This document shows, one piece after another, positions 1 to 7,808 of a stretch of 64,000 nt of DNA. The stretch spans positions 1-64,000 of the forward strand of contig NZ_FUYP01000009.1 in assembly GCF_900168005.1 (NCBI RefSeq), written 5' to 3'. Source of the stretch: Sphingopyxis flava. GTDB lineage: Bacteria; Pseudomonadota; Alphaproteobacteria; Sphingomonadales; Sphingomonadaceae. Below the pieces are notes generated by a model. That model saw only the letters and a program-made list of their open reading frames with translations, was not told the DNA's origin and did no database searches. The position numbers and the translations under genes were made by a program. Position 1 is the stretch's first letter. Each line of letters begins with the position of its first letter.

Positions 1-1
1 C

Positions 2-70
2 GTCAACATCCTCGAGATGAATGGCGACAGCTATCGTCTCGCACAGAGCCGCATCAGAAAGACCGGCTGA
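2..70 (+). CDS. istB: C-terminal fragment of IstB-like transposition ATPase (partial, 5' end outside window)
   Basis: Twenty-two codons are visible before the TGA at 68-70, reading VNILEMNGDSYRLAQSRIRK and then TG. An ILEMNG-(D/E)-SYRL stretch near the C-terminus is typical of IS21-family IstB helper ATPases, which assist the IstA transposase in target capture. The catalytic Walker motifs would lie upstream of the window. The IS21-like terminal repeats that follow support the call. Whether the rest of the gene is intact cannot be seen. Confidence 0.6.
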   Translation, partial: VNILEMNGDSYRLAQSRIRKTG

Positions 71-92
71 AACGCTCCCTCAAAAAATCGCC

Positions 93-149
93 GCGCCGGC
101 CTGAGACCCCCGCTCGGGCTACGCCCTCCCGGCGGTCTCAGGCCGGCGC
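93..149. repeat. Perfect 16-bp inverted repeat downstream of istB fragment
   Basis: GCGCCGGCCTGAGACC at 93-108 is exactly complementary to 134-149, with a 25-base spacer. It lies between the IstB stop and the IS terminal repeats. It could be a transcription terminator for the transposition genes, although no T-tract follows on the plus strand. Confidence 0.6.
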
Positions 150-251
150 CATAGTGGCCGACTTTTGCTCCGCCCCGTGGCCGGCTTTTACTCCGCCGTT
201 GACAGGATCGGTCATCCGGGAAATGGTCACCCCGAAACAGGAGTTGGCAGC

Positions 252-632
252 ATGAGCGCACCTACCACCATGCGGGTGTTCATCCCGCTCACCATCCGCA
301 AGCGCAATGGGCGGCCGAAGATCGTGCCGCCGACGGACATCGTGCCGGACACCGGCGGCGCGAATGCGCATGTGCTGAAGGCGATCGCCAAGGCATGGAG
401 TTGGCGACGCAAGCTGGAAAGCGGGGCGGCGGCGGCGATCCAGGATATTGCCGATGCTGAGGGCATCTCGGACCGCTATGTCGGCCGAATGCTGCGGCTG
501 GCCTATCTGGCACCCGTCGTGCTGGAGAATCTGCTGATCAACCGCGTTCCGCCTGCCGTATCGATCAAGGATTTGACGATGGCGGCAGAGCTGCCGTGGG
601 GTGAGCAGGATGAAGCCATCTTCTGGAATTAA
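252..632 (+). CDS. Small HTH protein of the serine-recombinase-associated type
   Basis: The product is 126 aa. The ATG at 252 is chosen because AGGAG at 239-243 sits at good spacing; an in-frame start further upstream would run into the IS end. The N-terminus (VFIPLTIRKRNGRPKI) and the helix-turn-helix-like segment around residues 60-90 (IQDIADAEGISDRYVGRMLR) resemble the short proteins commonly encoded directly downstream of DUF2924 and large serine recombinase genes in alphaproteobacterial mobile elements. These proteins have no established function; DNA binding is an inference from the HTH. No recombinase is present here. Instead the IS21-like end lies 47 bases upstream, so the gene looks orphaned by insertion or deletion. 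A 14-bp inverted repeat follows its stop codon. Confidence 0.65.
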   Translation: MSAPTTMRVFIPLTIRKRNGRPKIVPPTDIVPDTGGANAHVLKAIAKAWSWRRKLESGAAAAIQDIADAEGISDRYVGRMLRLAYLAPVVLENLLINRVPPAVSIKDLTMAAELPWGEQDEAIFWN

Positions 633-634
633 GC

Positions 635-708
635 CGACTTCGAGATTACTGCTAACCGACCAATTGGACTGGCCGGTTCCGATCAATCGGGACATAATCT
701 CGAAGTCG
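635..708. repeat. 14-bp perfect inverted repeat between HTH gene and katA
   Basis: CGACTTCGAGATTA at 635-648 is exactly complementary to TAATCTCGAAGTCG at 695-708. The 46-base loop has a weaker internal dyad (ACCGACCAATTGG, CCGGTTCC). It begins two bases after the HTH gene stop and ends 14 bases before the end of the convergent katA. It could be a bidirectional terminator or the boundary or recombination site of the recombinase-type element. Confidence 0.6.
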
Positions 709-721
709 ATGTCTTCAATTA

Positions 722-2236
722 TCAGTCGGCCAGTTCAGGCTTTGGCGACAACTCCTGCGGCGATTTGACTGACATTCCCGCAGCCTTAGCCACACCTTCG
801 CCATAAGCCCGGTCGCAGCGGGTGCAGTTGTCGATGTGACGCTGCTTGACGAAGTCAGGGGCGTCGCCAAAGTTTCGAGCCGTGTTTTCGAAAAGCACCT
901 GTTGCTGCGCTGGCGTCATTAAGTGGAACAGCTTGCGCGGTTGGCTATAATAGTCGTCGTCGTCCTCACGGAAATCGAACATCTCGGCATTGCCATCGAT
1001 CCGCAGCGGCGGCTCGGCGAAGTCTGGCTGATCGACCCACTGGCCGAAGCTGTTCGGTTGGTAATGCGGCAGTCCGCCAAAATTGCCGTCCATCCGCCCC
1101 GCACCGTCACGGTGATTGCTCATGACAGGGCACTTGGCCGCATTGACCGGAACCTGGTGATAGTTGACGCCCAGACGGTACCGCTGTGAATCCGGGTAAT
1201 TGATCAGGCGCGTCTGGAGCATTTTGTCAGGCGAAACGCTGATCCCAGGCACTAGGTTCGACGGTGAGAACGCGGCTTGCTCGACGTCCATGTGGTAGTT
1301 TTCGGGATTGCGGTTCAGTTCGAACTCGCCAACCTCGATCAGCGGATAATCCTTCTTGTACCAGACCTTGGTCAGATCAAATGGATGAACGCCGTATGTT
1401 TCCGCCTCCGCTTCGGGCATGATCTGCACATACATTTTCCAACGGGGGAAGTCGCCGCGTTCAATCGCTTCAAACAAATCGCGCTGATGGCTTTCGCGGT
1501 CATTCGCTACGACCGCCGCCGCTTCTGCATCGGTCAGGTTCTCAATTCCCTGCTGGGTCTGGAAATGAAGCTTGATCCAGAAACGCTCGCCAGCTTCATT
1601 CCAGAAACTGTAGGTGTGGCTGCTGAAACCGCGCATGTGGCGATAGCTTTTGGGAATACCGCGATCCGACATCACGACGGTGACCTGATGCAGCGCCTCG
1701 GGCAGAAGCGTCCAGAAATCCCAGTTGTTCGTCGGTGAGCGCATGTTGGTTCGCGGATCGCGTTTGACCGCCTTGTTGAGGTCGGGGAATTTCTTGGCAT
1801 CGCGCAGGAAGAACACGGGGGTGTTGTTGCCCACCATGTCCCAGTTTCCCTCCTCGGTATAGAACTTGAGCGCAAAACCGCGAATGTCACGTTCAGCATC
1901 GGCTGCGCCGCGTTCGCCCGCTACAGTGCTGAAACGAGCAAACATTTCGGTCTTCTTGCCTACGGCGCTGAAAATCTTCGCGCGAGTATAGCGCGTGATG
2001 TCGTTCGTCACGGTGAACGTGCCGAACGCTCCGGAGCCCTTGGCATGCATTCGCCGTTCAGGAATAACTTCGCGCACGAAATTGGCGAGCTTCTCATTGA
2101 GCCAGACGTCCTGCACCAGCACCGGACCGCGCTTGCCGGCGGTCAGCGAGTTCTGGTTGTCGACAACCGGTGCACCGAACGCAGTCGTCAGGTGGGTAAC
2201 CGGGCACTTGCCCTTATTGAGAATGTCATCAGACAT
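722..2236 (-). CDS. katA: Monofunctional haem catalase
   Basis: Catalase converts hydrogen peroxide to water and oxygen, probably in the cytoplasm because no signal peptide is visible. The product is 504 aa, the usual length for small-subunit monofunctional catalases. The distal His is at about residue 64 ([12 protein letters not shown]), the catalytic Asn near 137 ([12 protein letters not shown]), and the proximal haem-ligand Tyr near 347 ([14 protein letters not shown]). The start is set at MSDDILNKG because AGGAG lies 8 bases upstream; a 22-codon upstream extension has no such signal. The base composition looks less GC-rich than the rest of the window (about 55% in a sampled line). The gene lies between a recombinase-type remnant and a tRNA 3' end, so acquisition by transfer is plausible. 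The upstream region carries a repeat family that may be regulatory. Confidence 0.96.
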   Translation of the reverse strand: MSDDILNKGKCPVTHLTTAFGAPVVDNQNSLTAGKRGPVLVQDVWLNEKLANFVREVIPERRMHAKGSGAFGTFTVTNDITRYTRAKIFSAVGKKTEMFARFSTVAGERGAADAERDIRGFALKFYTEEGNWDMVGNNTPVFFLRDAKKFPDLNKAVKRDPRTNMRSPTNNWDFWTLLPEALHQVTVVMSDRGIPKSYRHMRGFSSHTYSFWNEAGERFWIKLHFQTQQGIENLTDAEAAAVVANDRESHQRDLFEAIERGDFPRWKMYVQIMPEAEAETYGVHPFDLTKVWYKKDYPLIEVGEFELNRNPENYHMDVEQAAFSPSNLVPGISVSPDKMLQTRLINYPDSQRYRLGVNYHQVPVNAAKCPVMSNHRDGAGRMDGNFGGLPHYQPNSFGQWVDQPDFAEPPLRIDGNAEMFDFREDDDDYYSQPRKLFHLMTPAQQQVLFENTARNFGDAPDFVKQRHIDNCTRCDRAYGEGVAKAAGMSVKSPQELSPKPELAD

Positions 2237-2410
2237 AAAAAATCTCCTCTCCCCTTCATGCGGTTCAAGAAGACGGTGTAGGCTGGGGTGACATTCTTTC
2301 AAAGCGAATTAGGGCAGACGCATGGTTCCGGTGGTGGGAGAGTGCATGACTTGCATGTCACTCAACCGAACTTAAGGTTCTGATCACAAATGCCTACCGG
2401 CTAAGGACGT

Positions 2411-2476
2411 AAAAGGTTCGGTCCGCGTCAATGGTCAAGCGTATGGAAAGTATTGCTTTTTTTGACCGAACCTTTT
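2411..2476. repeat. 13-bp inverted repeat with GGTTCGG core
   Basis: AAAAGGTTCGGTC (2411-2423) and GACCGAACCTTTT (2464-2476) are perfect complements 40 bases apart. Further GGTTCGG copies follow at 2484 and 2548. The pair is about 175-240 bases upstream of the katA start, a reasonable distance for a paired operator. It could equally be a degenerate mobile repeat. Confidence 0.6.
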
Positions 2477-2494
2477 CCGACGAGGTTCGGGTGA

Positions 2495-2547
2495 AAAGAG
2501 ACAAAAGCCGGTCAGAGACCGAGTTTGGCCGCCCCGGCAGTCTCTGA
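2495..2547 (-). terminator. Probable Rho-independent terminator of tRNA-Ser
   Basis: On the minus strand TCAGAGAC (2547-2540) pairs perfectly with GTCTCTGA (2519-2512). The stem is followed by a T-rich run (CTTTTGTCTCTTTT, 2508-2495). It lies about 90 bases beyond the tRNA 3' end. Confidence 0.55.
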
Positions 2548-2633
2548 GGTTCGGTCGCCATTGGCAAAACCGCGCGGAAGCTGGGGATTTTCTGGCCCCG
2601 TGAGGCCCATCTCATTGGTTCGCGATGACATGT

Positions 2634-2723
2634 TGGCGGACAGGGTGGGATTCGAACCCACGGTGAGCTTGCACCCACGGCGGTTTTCAAGACCGCTGCC
2701 TTAAACCACTCGGCCACCTGTCC
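2634..2723 (-). tRNA. tRNA-Ser (anticodon UGA)
   Basis: The 90-base gene has an encoded CCA end. The acceptor stem GGACAGG pairs with CCTGTCC, followed by discriminator G and CCA (2636-2634). The D-arm contains GCCGAGTGGTTTAAGGC, the anticodon loop reads CTTGAAA with UGA as anticodon, the variable arm is long as in class II tRNAs, and the T-arm is GTGGGTTCGAATCCCAC. It reads the UCA/UCN serine codons. Its 3' end faces the accessory segment on its left, the usual side for island insertion. Confidence 0.97.
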
Positions 2724-2893
2724 TACGGTGCCCCCAATAGCGTTCGCCCGCGTCGCGGCAAGTCCAAAGCGGATCTCTTTCCATCGGGCGCGCAATTGAG
2801 TCGGCCTATCGTCGGCCGGGATAGCCAAGCTGCGGTCAGCTGTGTCACTCTTTGCTTGGAGCCTTGCGACATGTGGCTTTAAGGGGGTGGGAT

Positions 2894-3961
2894 ATGACGC
2901 ACAGCACCAGTTTCAGAATCGGGCGGCTTGTCCATATGGTGGGGGTTCTGCTCTCCGCATGGATGCTCACCGCCTCGGCGCCGCTGCAGGCCCAGGGCAG
3001 CGGTGATACGGGCTTTGATGCCTATATCCAGTCGCTCTGGCCAAAGGCCGAGGCCCGGGGGGTGTCGCGGGCGACCTTCGACAGGGTGACCAGAGGGCTG
3101 CGTTACAATGCGCGGGTCGTCGCGCTCGATCGCGACAATCTGGGCGCACCGCCAACCCCCAACACGCCGATCCCGGCGTTCGCTCCATATAAGGCGAAAC
3201 ATGTCGACGCTGCGCGGATTAACGGGGGTCGCCGTGTACACGACCGGCTTTTGCCGCTCTTGTCGCGGATCGAGCAGCGCACCGGCGTGCCGACGAGCAT
3301 CATGATCGCTATCTTCGGCCATGAGACCGCGTACGGCGCAGTGACCGGAAATTTCGATCTGCCCGAGGCGCTCGCGACGCTGGCCTACGAGGGGCGCCGC
3401 CGCAGTCTCTTCGAACCCGAATTCCTCGCGACGCTCGAGATGGTGGAAAGGGGCGTGCCGCGCGAGGTGCTGAAAGGAAGCTGGGCAGGGGCCTTCGGCT
3501 ACCCGCAGTTCCTTCCTTCGGTGTACCTGCAAGTGGCCGAGGATGGGGATGGCGATGGGGTCGCGCGCATATGGTCGAGCGAGGCCGACGCCATTGAATC
3601 GATTGGCGCCTATCTTCGCCGCGCCGGCTGGCGCGCCGGCCAGCCCTGGGGCATCGCTGTCCGCGTCCCCGCCGGATACGACCGGACGCGCAACGCGACC
3701 CGTCTCCAACCGACGCGCTGCCCGCGTGTCTTTGCGCGCTACAGCCGCTGGCGCAGCATGGCCGAGTGGCGCGCCGACGGATTTCAGCCAGTCGGCGGGA
3801 GCTGGCCCGATGGACAGATCCAGGCAACTCTGCTCGAACCCGACGGACCCGGAAACACCGCCTATTTGCTGACGGGCAATTATCGTGCGATACTCGACTA
3901 TAATTGTTCCAACTTTTACGCGCTTTCTGTGGGGTTGCTGGCGGATGAGATCGATCGTTAG
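2894..3961 (+). CDS. Lytic murein transglycosylase, MltB family
   Basis: The enzyme cleaves peptidoglycan glycan strands with formation of 1,6-anhydro-muramic acid in the periplasm. The product is 355 aa. An N-terminal hydrophobic signal sequence (residues about 12-33, ending in QAQG) is followed by a COG2951-type catalytic domain. The catalytic Glu is at about residue 144 in IAIFGHETAYG, with the typical GSWAGAFGYPQFLPS block after it. The ATG at 2894 is chosen because of the purine-rich AGGGGGTGGG just upstream; the longer frame from 2852 lacks this. The next gene, also a transglycosylase-type cell-wall protein, starts inside its last 17 bases, so the two are probably translated together. 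Confidence 0.9.
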   Translation: MTHSTSFRIGRLVHMVGVLLSAWMLTASAPLQAQGSGDTGFDAYIQSLWPKAEARGVSRATFDRVTRGLRYNARVVALDRDNLGAPPTPNTPIPAFAPYKAKHVDAARINGGRRVHDRLLPLLSRIEQRTGVPTSIMIAIFGHETAYGAVTGNFDLPEALATLAYEGRRRSLFEPEFLATLEMVERGVPREVLKGSWAGAFGYPQFLPSVYLQVAEDGDGDGVARIWSSEADAIESIGAYLRRAGWRAGQPWGIAVRVPAGYDRTRNATRLQPTRCPRVFARYSRWRSMAEWRADGFQPVGGSWPDGQIQATLLEPDGPGNTAYLLTGNYRAILDYNCSNFYALSVGLLADEIDR

Positions 3962-4913
3962 GGGCGGGGTGCTGGTCGGAGCCGCGGCGATGCTCGCGGG
4001 GTGCGGAAGTTTTGATGGCAAGCGCGAGGGCGGCCGGGTGGCAGGCCCGGCACCCCTCGCGGCAGATACGCTCGCGCCCGACACCCCCGTGAAGATCGGC
4101 GCGCCTTATGTTGTCGATGGCGTGACCCACACCCCCGCCGACATCGCCGATTATGACGAGGTGGGTTACGCTGGCTGGTACGGCGACGAACTCGCGGGCA
4201 AGCCGACTGCAAACGGAGAGCTTTTCAACCCCGACGCGATCAGCGCTGCGCACAAGACGCTGCCGCTGCCCAGCTATGTCGAGGTCACGGCGCTCGATAC
4301 CGGGCGTACAATCCTTGTTCGCGTCAACGACCGCGGGCCGATGGCGAACGACCGGTTGATCGATCTCTCGCGCGGCGCTGCCAAGCAGCTCGGTCTTGAG
4401 CCTGGAGTCGCCGGCGTGCGCGTGCGCCGCACCAGCCCGCCTGCGGCCGAGCGCGCACAGCTTCGCGCGGGCAAGGCGGTTCCCGAGCGCCTACCTACGC
4501 CGGGCGCGCTTCTCGCGATCCTGCGCAGCAAGCTGACGGGCAAACCATCGCCTGCTGCGATTGCCGCCGGCGTCGCGCAGCCCGCGCCCTCCGCCGCACC
4601 GCCGCGCACCAAGCCGGGCGATGACCGTTTTATCGTTGAGGGCCCAGGAGGCGAGGCCGCACCAACGGCTTCGGCTCCTCCAAAACCGCTCCCTGCCGGG
4701 GTAACGGGCCCCTACGCAGTCCAGGTCGCAGCCTTCAGCACCGAAGCTCGCGCCAATGCGACCGCAAAATCGGTCGGCGGTAGCGTCAGCAAGGCGGGCA
4801 ATCTGTGGCGGGTCCGCATGGGCCCCTTCGCGGGCGAGGCCGAAGCCAAAGCCGCGCTTGGCAAAGCCCATGCAAAGGGGTTCCGCGACGCTGTCGTCGT
4901 GCGCGACCGCTGA
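3945..4913 (+). CDS. rlpA: RlpA-like septal ring lipoprotein with SPOR domain
   Basis: The product is 322 aa. The lipoprotein signal has lipobox LAGC (Cys about residue 19). A double-psi beta-barrel domain spans about residues 60-165 (GYAGWYGDELAGKPTANGE, VNDRGPMANDRLIDLS), then a Pro/Ala-rich linker, then a C-terminal SPOR domain of about 75 residues (YAVQVAAFSTEARANATAK) that binds denuded septal glycans. RlpA proteins act at the division septum, in some species as lytic transglycosylases. The start at 3945 gives the clean lipoprotein signal and overlaps mltB by 17 bases; the stop overlaps the next start by one base (TGATG). Confidence 0.9.
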   Translation: MRSIVRGGVLVGAAAMLAGCGSFDGKREGGRVAGPAPLAADTLAPDTPVKIGAPYVVDGVTHTPADIADYDEVGYAGWYGDELAGKPTANGELFNPDAISAAHKTLPLPSYVEVTALDTGRTILVRVNDRGPMANDRLIDLSRGAAKQLGLEPGVAGVRVRRTSPPAAERAQLRAGKAVPERLPTPGALLAILRSKLTGKPSPAAIAAGVAQPAPSAAPPRTKPGDDRFIVEGPGGEAAPTASAPPKPLPAGVTGPYAVQVAAFSTEARANATAKSVGGSVSKAGNLWRVRMGPFAGEAEAKAALGKAHAKGFRDAVVVRDR

Positions 4914-6136
4914 TGCGGCGGCGGACCACCCTCAAACGGAGCGCCGCGGCGCTCGGTCTCGCCGCGATGGCGCTCGCGATGGCGCCGTCCGGCACGCCCG
5001 CGGATGCCGCGGTGGGTGAAGCGCCCGTCAGTCGGCCGCTCTACACAACCGAGGCACCGATCGTGATGCTCAAGGATCTCGATTCGGGCGCAATCCTCTT
5101 TGAACGCGGCGCCGACAAGCGCTTCGCCCCTGCGTCGATGGCAAAGGTGATGACTGCCTATGTCGTGCTTGATCTCATCGCCAGCGGCCAACTGCCGCGG
5201 GACAAGCTCTTTACGGTCAGCGAGGCGACGTGGAAGAAGTGGAACGGCAGCAATGGCGGCTCGACCATGTTTCTGCGTGCGGGCGAGAAAATATCCGTTG
5301 ATGAACTGCTCAAGGGATTGATCACCGTTTCGGGGAATGACGCCGCCGCAGTCCTGGCCGTTGAGATCGATGGAAGCGAAGAGGCATTTGTTCGCCGGAT
5401 GAATGAGATGGCGGCCAGAATTGGAATGACCTCGAGCCGTTTCGGGACGCCGAGTGGTTGGCCCGACGGCGGCGTCACCAAGGTCAGTGCCGCCGATCTC
5501 ATCACGCTTGCCGACCGGCTCATCCGCGATCATCCGGCGGGCTATGCGCGCTATTTCTCGATTCCCAAGCTCCAGCACGGCAAGGCGCCCGACGGCACGC
5601 CGATCGTGCAGCCGAACCGCAACCCGATACTGGGGCGCTTTGAAGGCGCCGACGGGCTCAAGACGGGTCACACGGCCGAGGCAGGCTATTGCTTCCTCGG
5701 CTCGGCCAAGCGCGGCGGCAGGCGGCTGATCATGGTGGTCGCAGGAATGAAGAGCGAAAAGGCGCGGCGCGATGAGGCGGAGCGGCTGATGACCTGGGGT
5801 TTCGAGGCATGGGAGGGGCGCGAGATCGTCACCGCCGGCGCGAAGGTCGGGCGGCTCGAGGTCGGGCAAGGGGACAAGCCCGTCGTCGCCGCTGAGGCCG
5901 CTATCCCCGTGCGCGTCACGGTTCCCAAGGGCTTCGCCGGTGGTTTTCGTGCGACGATGCGCGCACGGGCACCGCTCAAGGCGCCCGTTGCGCGCGGCAG
6001 CCGCATCGCGGAGCTCGTTGTAGCGCCCGACGGTCTGCCGCCGCAGGTGACACCGCTGCTTGCCGCGAACGATGTTGCAAAGGGCGGCTGGTACGACCGC
6101 GCGCGAACCGGCTTCTATCGGCTGACCGGCTGGTGA
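4913..6136 (+). CDS. dacC: D-alanyl-D-alanine carboxypeptidase (PBP5/6 type)
   Basis: The enzyme trims the terminal D-Ala from peptidoglycan pentapeptides in the periplasm. The product is 407 aa with a signal sequence (residues 1-33, ending ADAA). The penicillin-binding motifs are in order: SMAK at 75-78, SGN at 140-142 and KTG at 250-252. A C-terminal PBP5-associated beta domain and a terminal amphipathic stretch (GGWYDRARTGFYRLTGW) suited to membrane anchoring follow. The ATG at 4913 overlaps the previous stop by one base, and the stop overlaps the GTG of tmk by four. The exact paralogue name (dacA/dacC/dacF) cannot be settled from sequence alone. Confidence 0.93.
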   Translation: MRRRTTLKRSAAALGLAAMALAMAPSGTPADAAVGEAPVSRPLYTTEAPIVMLKDLDSGAILFERGADKRFAPASMAKVMTAYVVLDLIASGQLPRDKLFTVSEATWKKWNGSNGGSTMFLRAGEKISVDELLKGLITVSGNDAAAVLAVEIDGSEEAFVRRMNEMAARIGMTSSRFGTPSGWPDGGVTKVSAADLITLADRLIRDHPAGYARYFSIPKLQHGKAPDGTPIVQPNRNPILGRFEGADGLKTGHTAEAGYCFLGSAKRGGRRLIMVVAGMKSEKARRDEAERLMTWGFEAWEGREIVTAGAKVGRLEVGQGDKPVVAAEAAIPVRVTVPKGFAGGFRATMRARAPLKAPVARGSRIAELVVAPDGLPPQVTPLLAANDVAKGGWYDRARTGFYRLTGW

Positions 6137-6759
6137 GCGGGCGCTTCATAACGCTCGAGGGCGGGGAGGGGAGCGGCAAATCGACCCAGATTCGGGCCCT
6201 CGCCGCGGCGCTCGAAGCGCGCGGGGTGGACGTTGTCACGACACGCGAGCCCGGCGGCAGCACGGGCGCCGAGGCTATCCGTACACTTCTGATGGAGGGC
6301 GCCGACGATCGCTGGAATGCGCGGGCCGAGGCGCTTTTGTTCGCCGCCGCGCGCGCCGACCATGTCGCGCGAACGATCCGTCCCGCGATCGCTCGGGGCG
6401 CATGGGTGCTTTGCGATCGCTTCGTCGATTCGAGCCGCGCTTATCAGGGCGGCGGCGGCGGCCTTACCGACGCCGATATTCTTGCGCTCCACCGTGTGGG
6501 GTCGGAAGGACTGCTTCCTGACCGCACATTCCTTCTCACGGTCAGTGCCGGCGAGGCCGCGCACCGTCTGTCGGTCCGCGACGCCGGGGGCGCGGATCGT
6601 ATGGGGAGCAAGCCCGCCGACTATCAGGCCCGCCTTGCCGCACGCTTCGCCGAGATGGCAGCGGCGGAGCCCGCACGCTGGCGCGTGATCGACGCCGATG
6701 GCGCCAAAGAGACTGTAACCGCCGCGATCCTCGCCGCGCTCGCGGACTTCCTGCCATGA
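6133..6759 (+). CDS. tmk: Thymidylate kinase
   Basis: The enzyme phosphorylates dTMP to dTDP with ATP. The product is 208 aa, normal for the family. The P-loop GGEGSGKST is at residues 10-18, the DR(F/Y/H) motif appears in CDRFVDSSRAYQG, and a LID-region RMGSKPADY follows. The GTG start overlaps the dacC stop (GTGA), and the stop overlaps the holB ATG (ATGA). Coupling of tmk with holB is very common in bacteria. Confidence 0.97.
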   Translation: MSGRFITLEGGEGSGKSTQIRALAAALEARGVDVVTTREPGGSTGAEAIRTLLMEGADDRWNARAEALLFAAARADHVARTIRPAIARGAWVLCDRFVDSSRAYQGGGGGLTDADILALHRVGSEGLLPDRTFLLTVSAGEAAHRLSVRDAGGADRMGSKPADYQARLAARFAEMAAAEPARWRVIDADGAKETVTAAILAALADFLP

Positions 6760-7733
6760 TCGGCCAGAAGGAAGCCGAAAGCGCCTTTCTCGAGGCCTGG
6801 GCTGCAGGACGCCTCCATCACGCCTGGCTGCTCGCGGGACCGCAAGGCATGGGCAAGGCAGCCTTTGCGGGGCGCGCTGCGCGTTTTCTCGTCACTCATG
6901 GGAAGGAGAATAACGGGGGTGCGCCGCTGACCTTTGCAGATCCTGGCGATGCGGCCGCGGGCCGCCTCGTTGACGCGGGCAACCATCCCGAGATCCTCAC
7001 CCTCGCGCGTGCGCCCAAGGAAAAGAGCAAGGAACTCGCGCGCAACATAACCATCGACCAGGTGCGCCAGATGATCCGCCGCCTTCACCTCTCGCTGTCG
7101 CTTGGGGAGTGGCGGGTGATCATTGTCGATGCTGTCGATGATCTGGAAACCGACGGCGCCAACGCCCTCCTCAAAACGCTCGAGGAACCCCCGGCGCAGA
7201 CGCTCTTCCTTCTTGTCAGCCATTCGCCGGGCCGCCTCCTGCCGACGATCCGCTCGCGATGCAGAACATTGCGTTTTCAGCCCGTTGAGCGTGACGTCAT
7301 GCAATCATGGCTCCACGCGAAGCGCCCGATGCTCGACGCCGCGGAGGTGCGCGCAATTGCGGGAGCGGCAGGCGGCGTACCAGGAAAAGCGCTCGCGCTG
7401 ATCGACAGCGACGTCGCGGCGATGGAAAAGAAGCTTCTGGCCATCGCCACCTCGGGGGATCCGGGCAACCGCCTGCGCGAGGCGCTCGCGCGCGAGGTGG
7501 GGGGGACGAGCAACCGCGAGCGGCTCGAACTCGTCATCGACATCGTGCCTGGTCTCCTCACCCGGATCGCGCGCGAGCGCCCTATCACCGAGATCGCGCC
7601 CGTTCTTGCGCAGTGGGACCGCGTCCAGCGAACCGTCCGCGACGCGATCCGCGGTTCCTATGATGGTGCGATGGTCGGCTTTGAGATCGGCAATTGCCTC
7701 GCGGAATTGGCGCCGCGCGAAGGGACCCGCTAA
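6756..7733 (+). CDS. holB: DNA polymerase III subunit delta'
   Basis: A 325-aa clamp-loader subunit. It has an AAA+ fold with a P-loop-like GPQGMGKAAFA near residue 28, a DxDD-like VDAVDDLETDGANALLK (the Walker B/sensor region of clamp loaders), and SRCRTL at about residue 170. The zinc-binding cysteines of gamma-proteobacterial delta' are absent between the P-loop and Walker B. Alphaproteobacterial homologues commonly vary here; I cannot check how widely. It starts inside the tmk stop. A 75-base gap with a GGAAAGGAGAGG stretch separates it from metG. Confidence 0.93.
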   Translation: MIGQKEAESAFLEAWAAGRLHHAWLLAGPQGMGKAAFAGRAARFLVTHGKENNGGAPLTFADPGDAAAGRLVDAGNHPEILTLARAPKEKSKELARNITIDQVRQMIRRLHLSLSLGEWRVIIVDAVDDLETDGANALLKTLEEPPAQTLFLLVSHSPGRLLPTIRSRCRTLRFQPVERDVMQSWLHAKRPMLDAAEVRAIAGAAGGVPGKALALIDSDVAAMEKKLLAIATSGDPGNRLREALAREVGGTSNRERLELVIDIVPGLLTRIARERPITEIAPVLAQWDRVQRTVRDAIRGSYDGAMVGFEIGNCLAELAPREGTR

Positions 7734-7808
7734 CGTCTTCCTGGAAAGGAGAGGGTTTAGGACACGCCCGCCCTTTCCCTTCTACCCGCCACCGGCTAAG
7801 GCGCGGGC

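Larger units (their letters stand above)
1..204 (+). mobile_element. Right end of an IS21-family-like insertion sequence (left part outside window)
   Basis: The window opens in the last codons of an IstB-like gene. After it come two near-identical 21-base direct repeats, GTGGCCGACTTTTGCTCCGCC at 154-174 and GTGGCCGGCTTTTACTCCGCC at 177-197, and then TTGACA ending near 204. Multiple terminal repeats just inside a CA-3' end are characteristic of IS21-type elements. The exact outer boundary is inferred, because the left end and the target duplication lie outside the window. Confidence 0.7.
2237..2633. other. Repeat-rich intergenic region upstream of katA
   Basis: There is no credible gene in this 397-base stretch. 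It contains at least five copies of GGTTCGG or a one-mismatch variant in both orientations (around 2364-2381, 2415-2421, 2466-2472, 2484-2490, 2548-2554). It also has a perfect 13-bp inverted pair, AAAAGGTTCGGTC at 2411-2423 against 2464-2476, and the terminator-like hairpin of the upstream tRNA. The katA promoter must lie here. No consensus -35/-10 pair could be chosen with confidence. Confidence 0.6.

Noticed and set aside
2237..2633. CRISPR-like repeats upstream of katA
   Set aside because: The GGTTCGG copies are short, irregularly spaced and in both orientations. There are no repeat-spacer units or cas genes.
2394..2828. 144-codon frame across the tRNA-Ser region
   Set aside because: It reads through the tRNA gene and its terminator. 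The tRNA fold is unambiguous.
2879..4084. 401-codon minus-strand frame over the transglycosylase and rlpA genes
   Set aside because: It crosses two real plus-strand genes and their junction, and shows no protein-like motifs.
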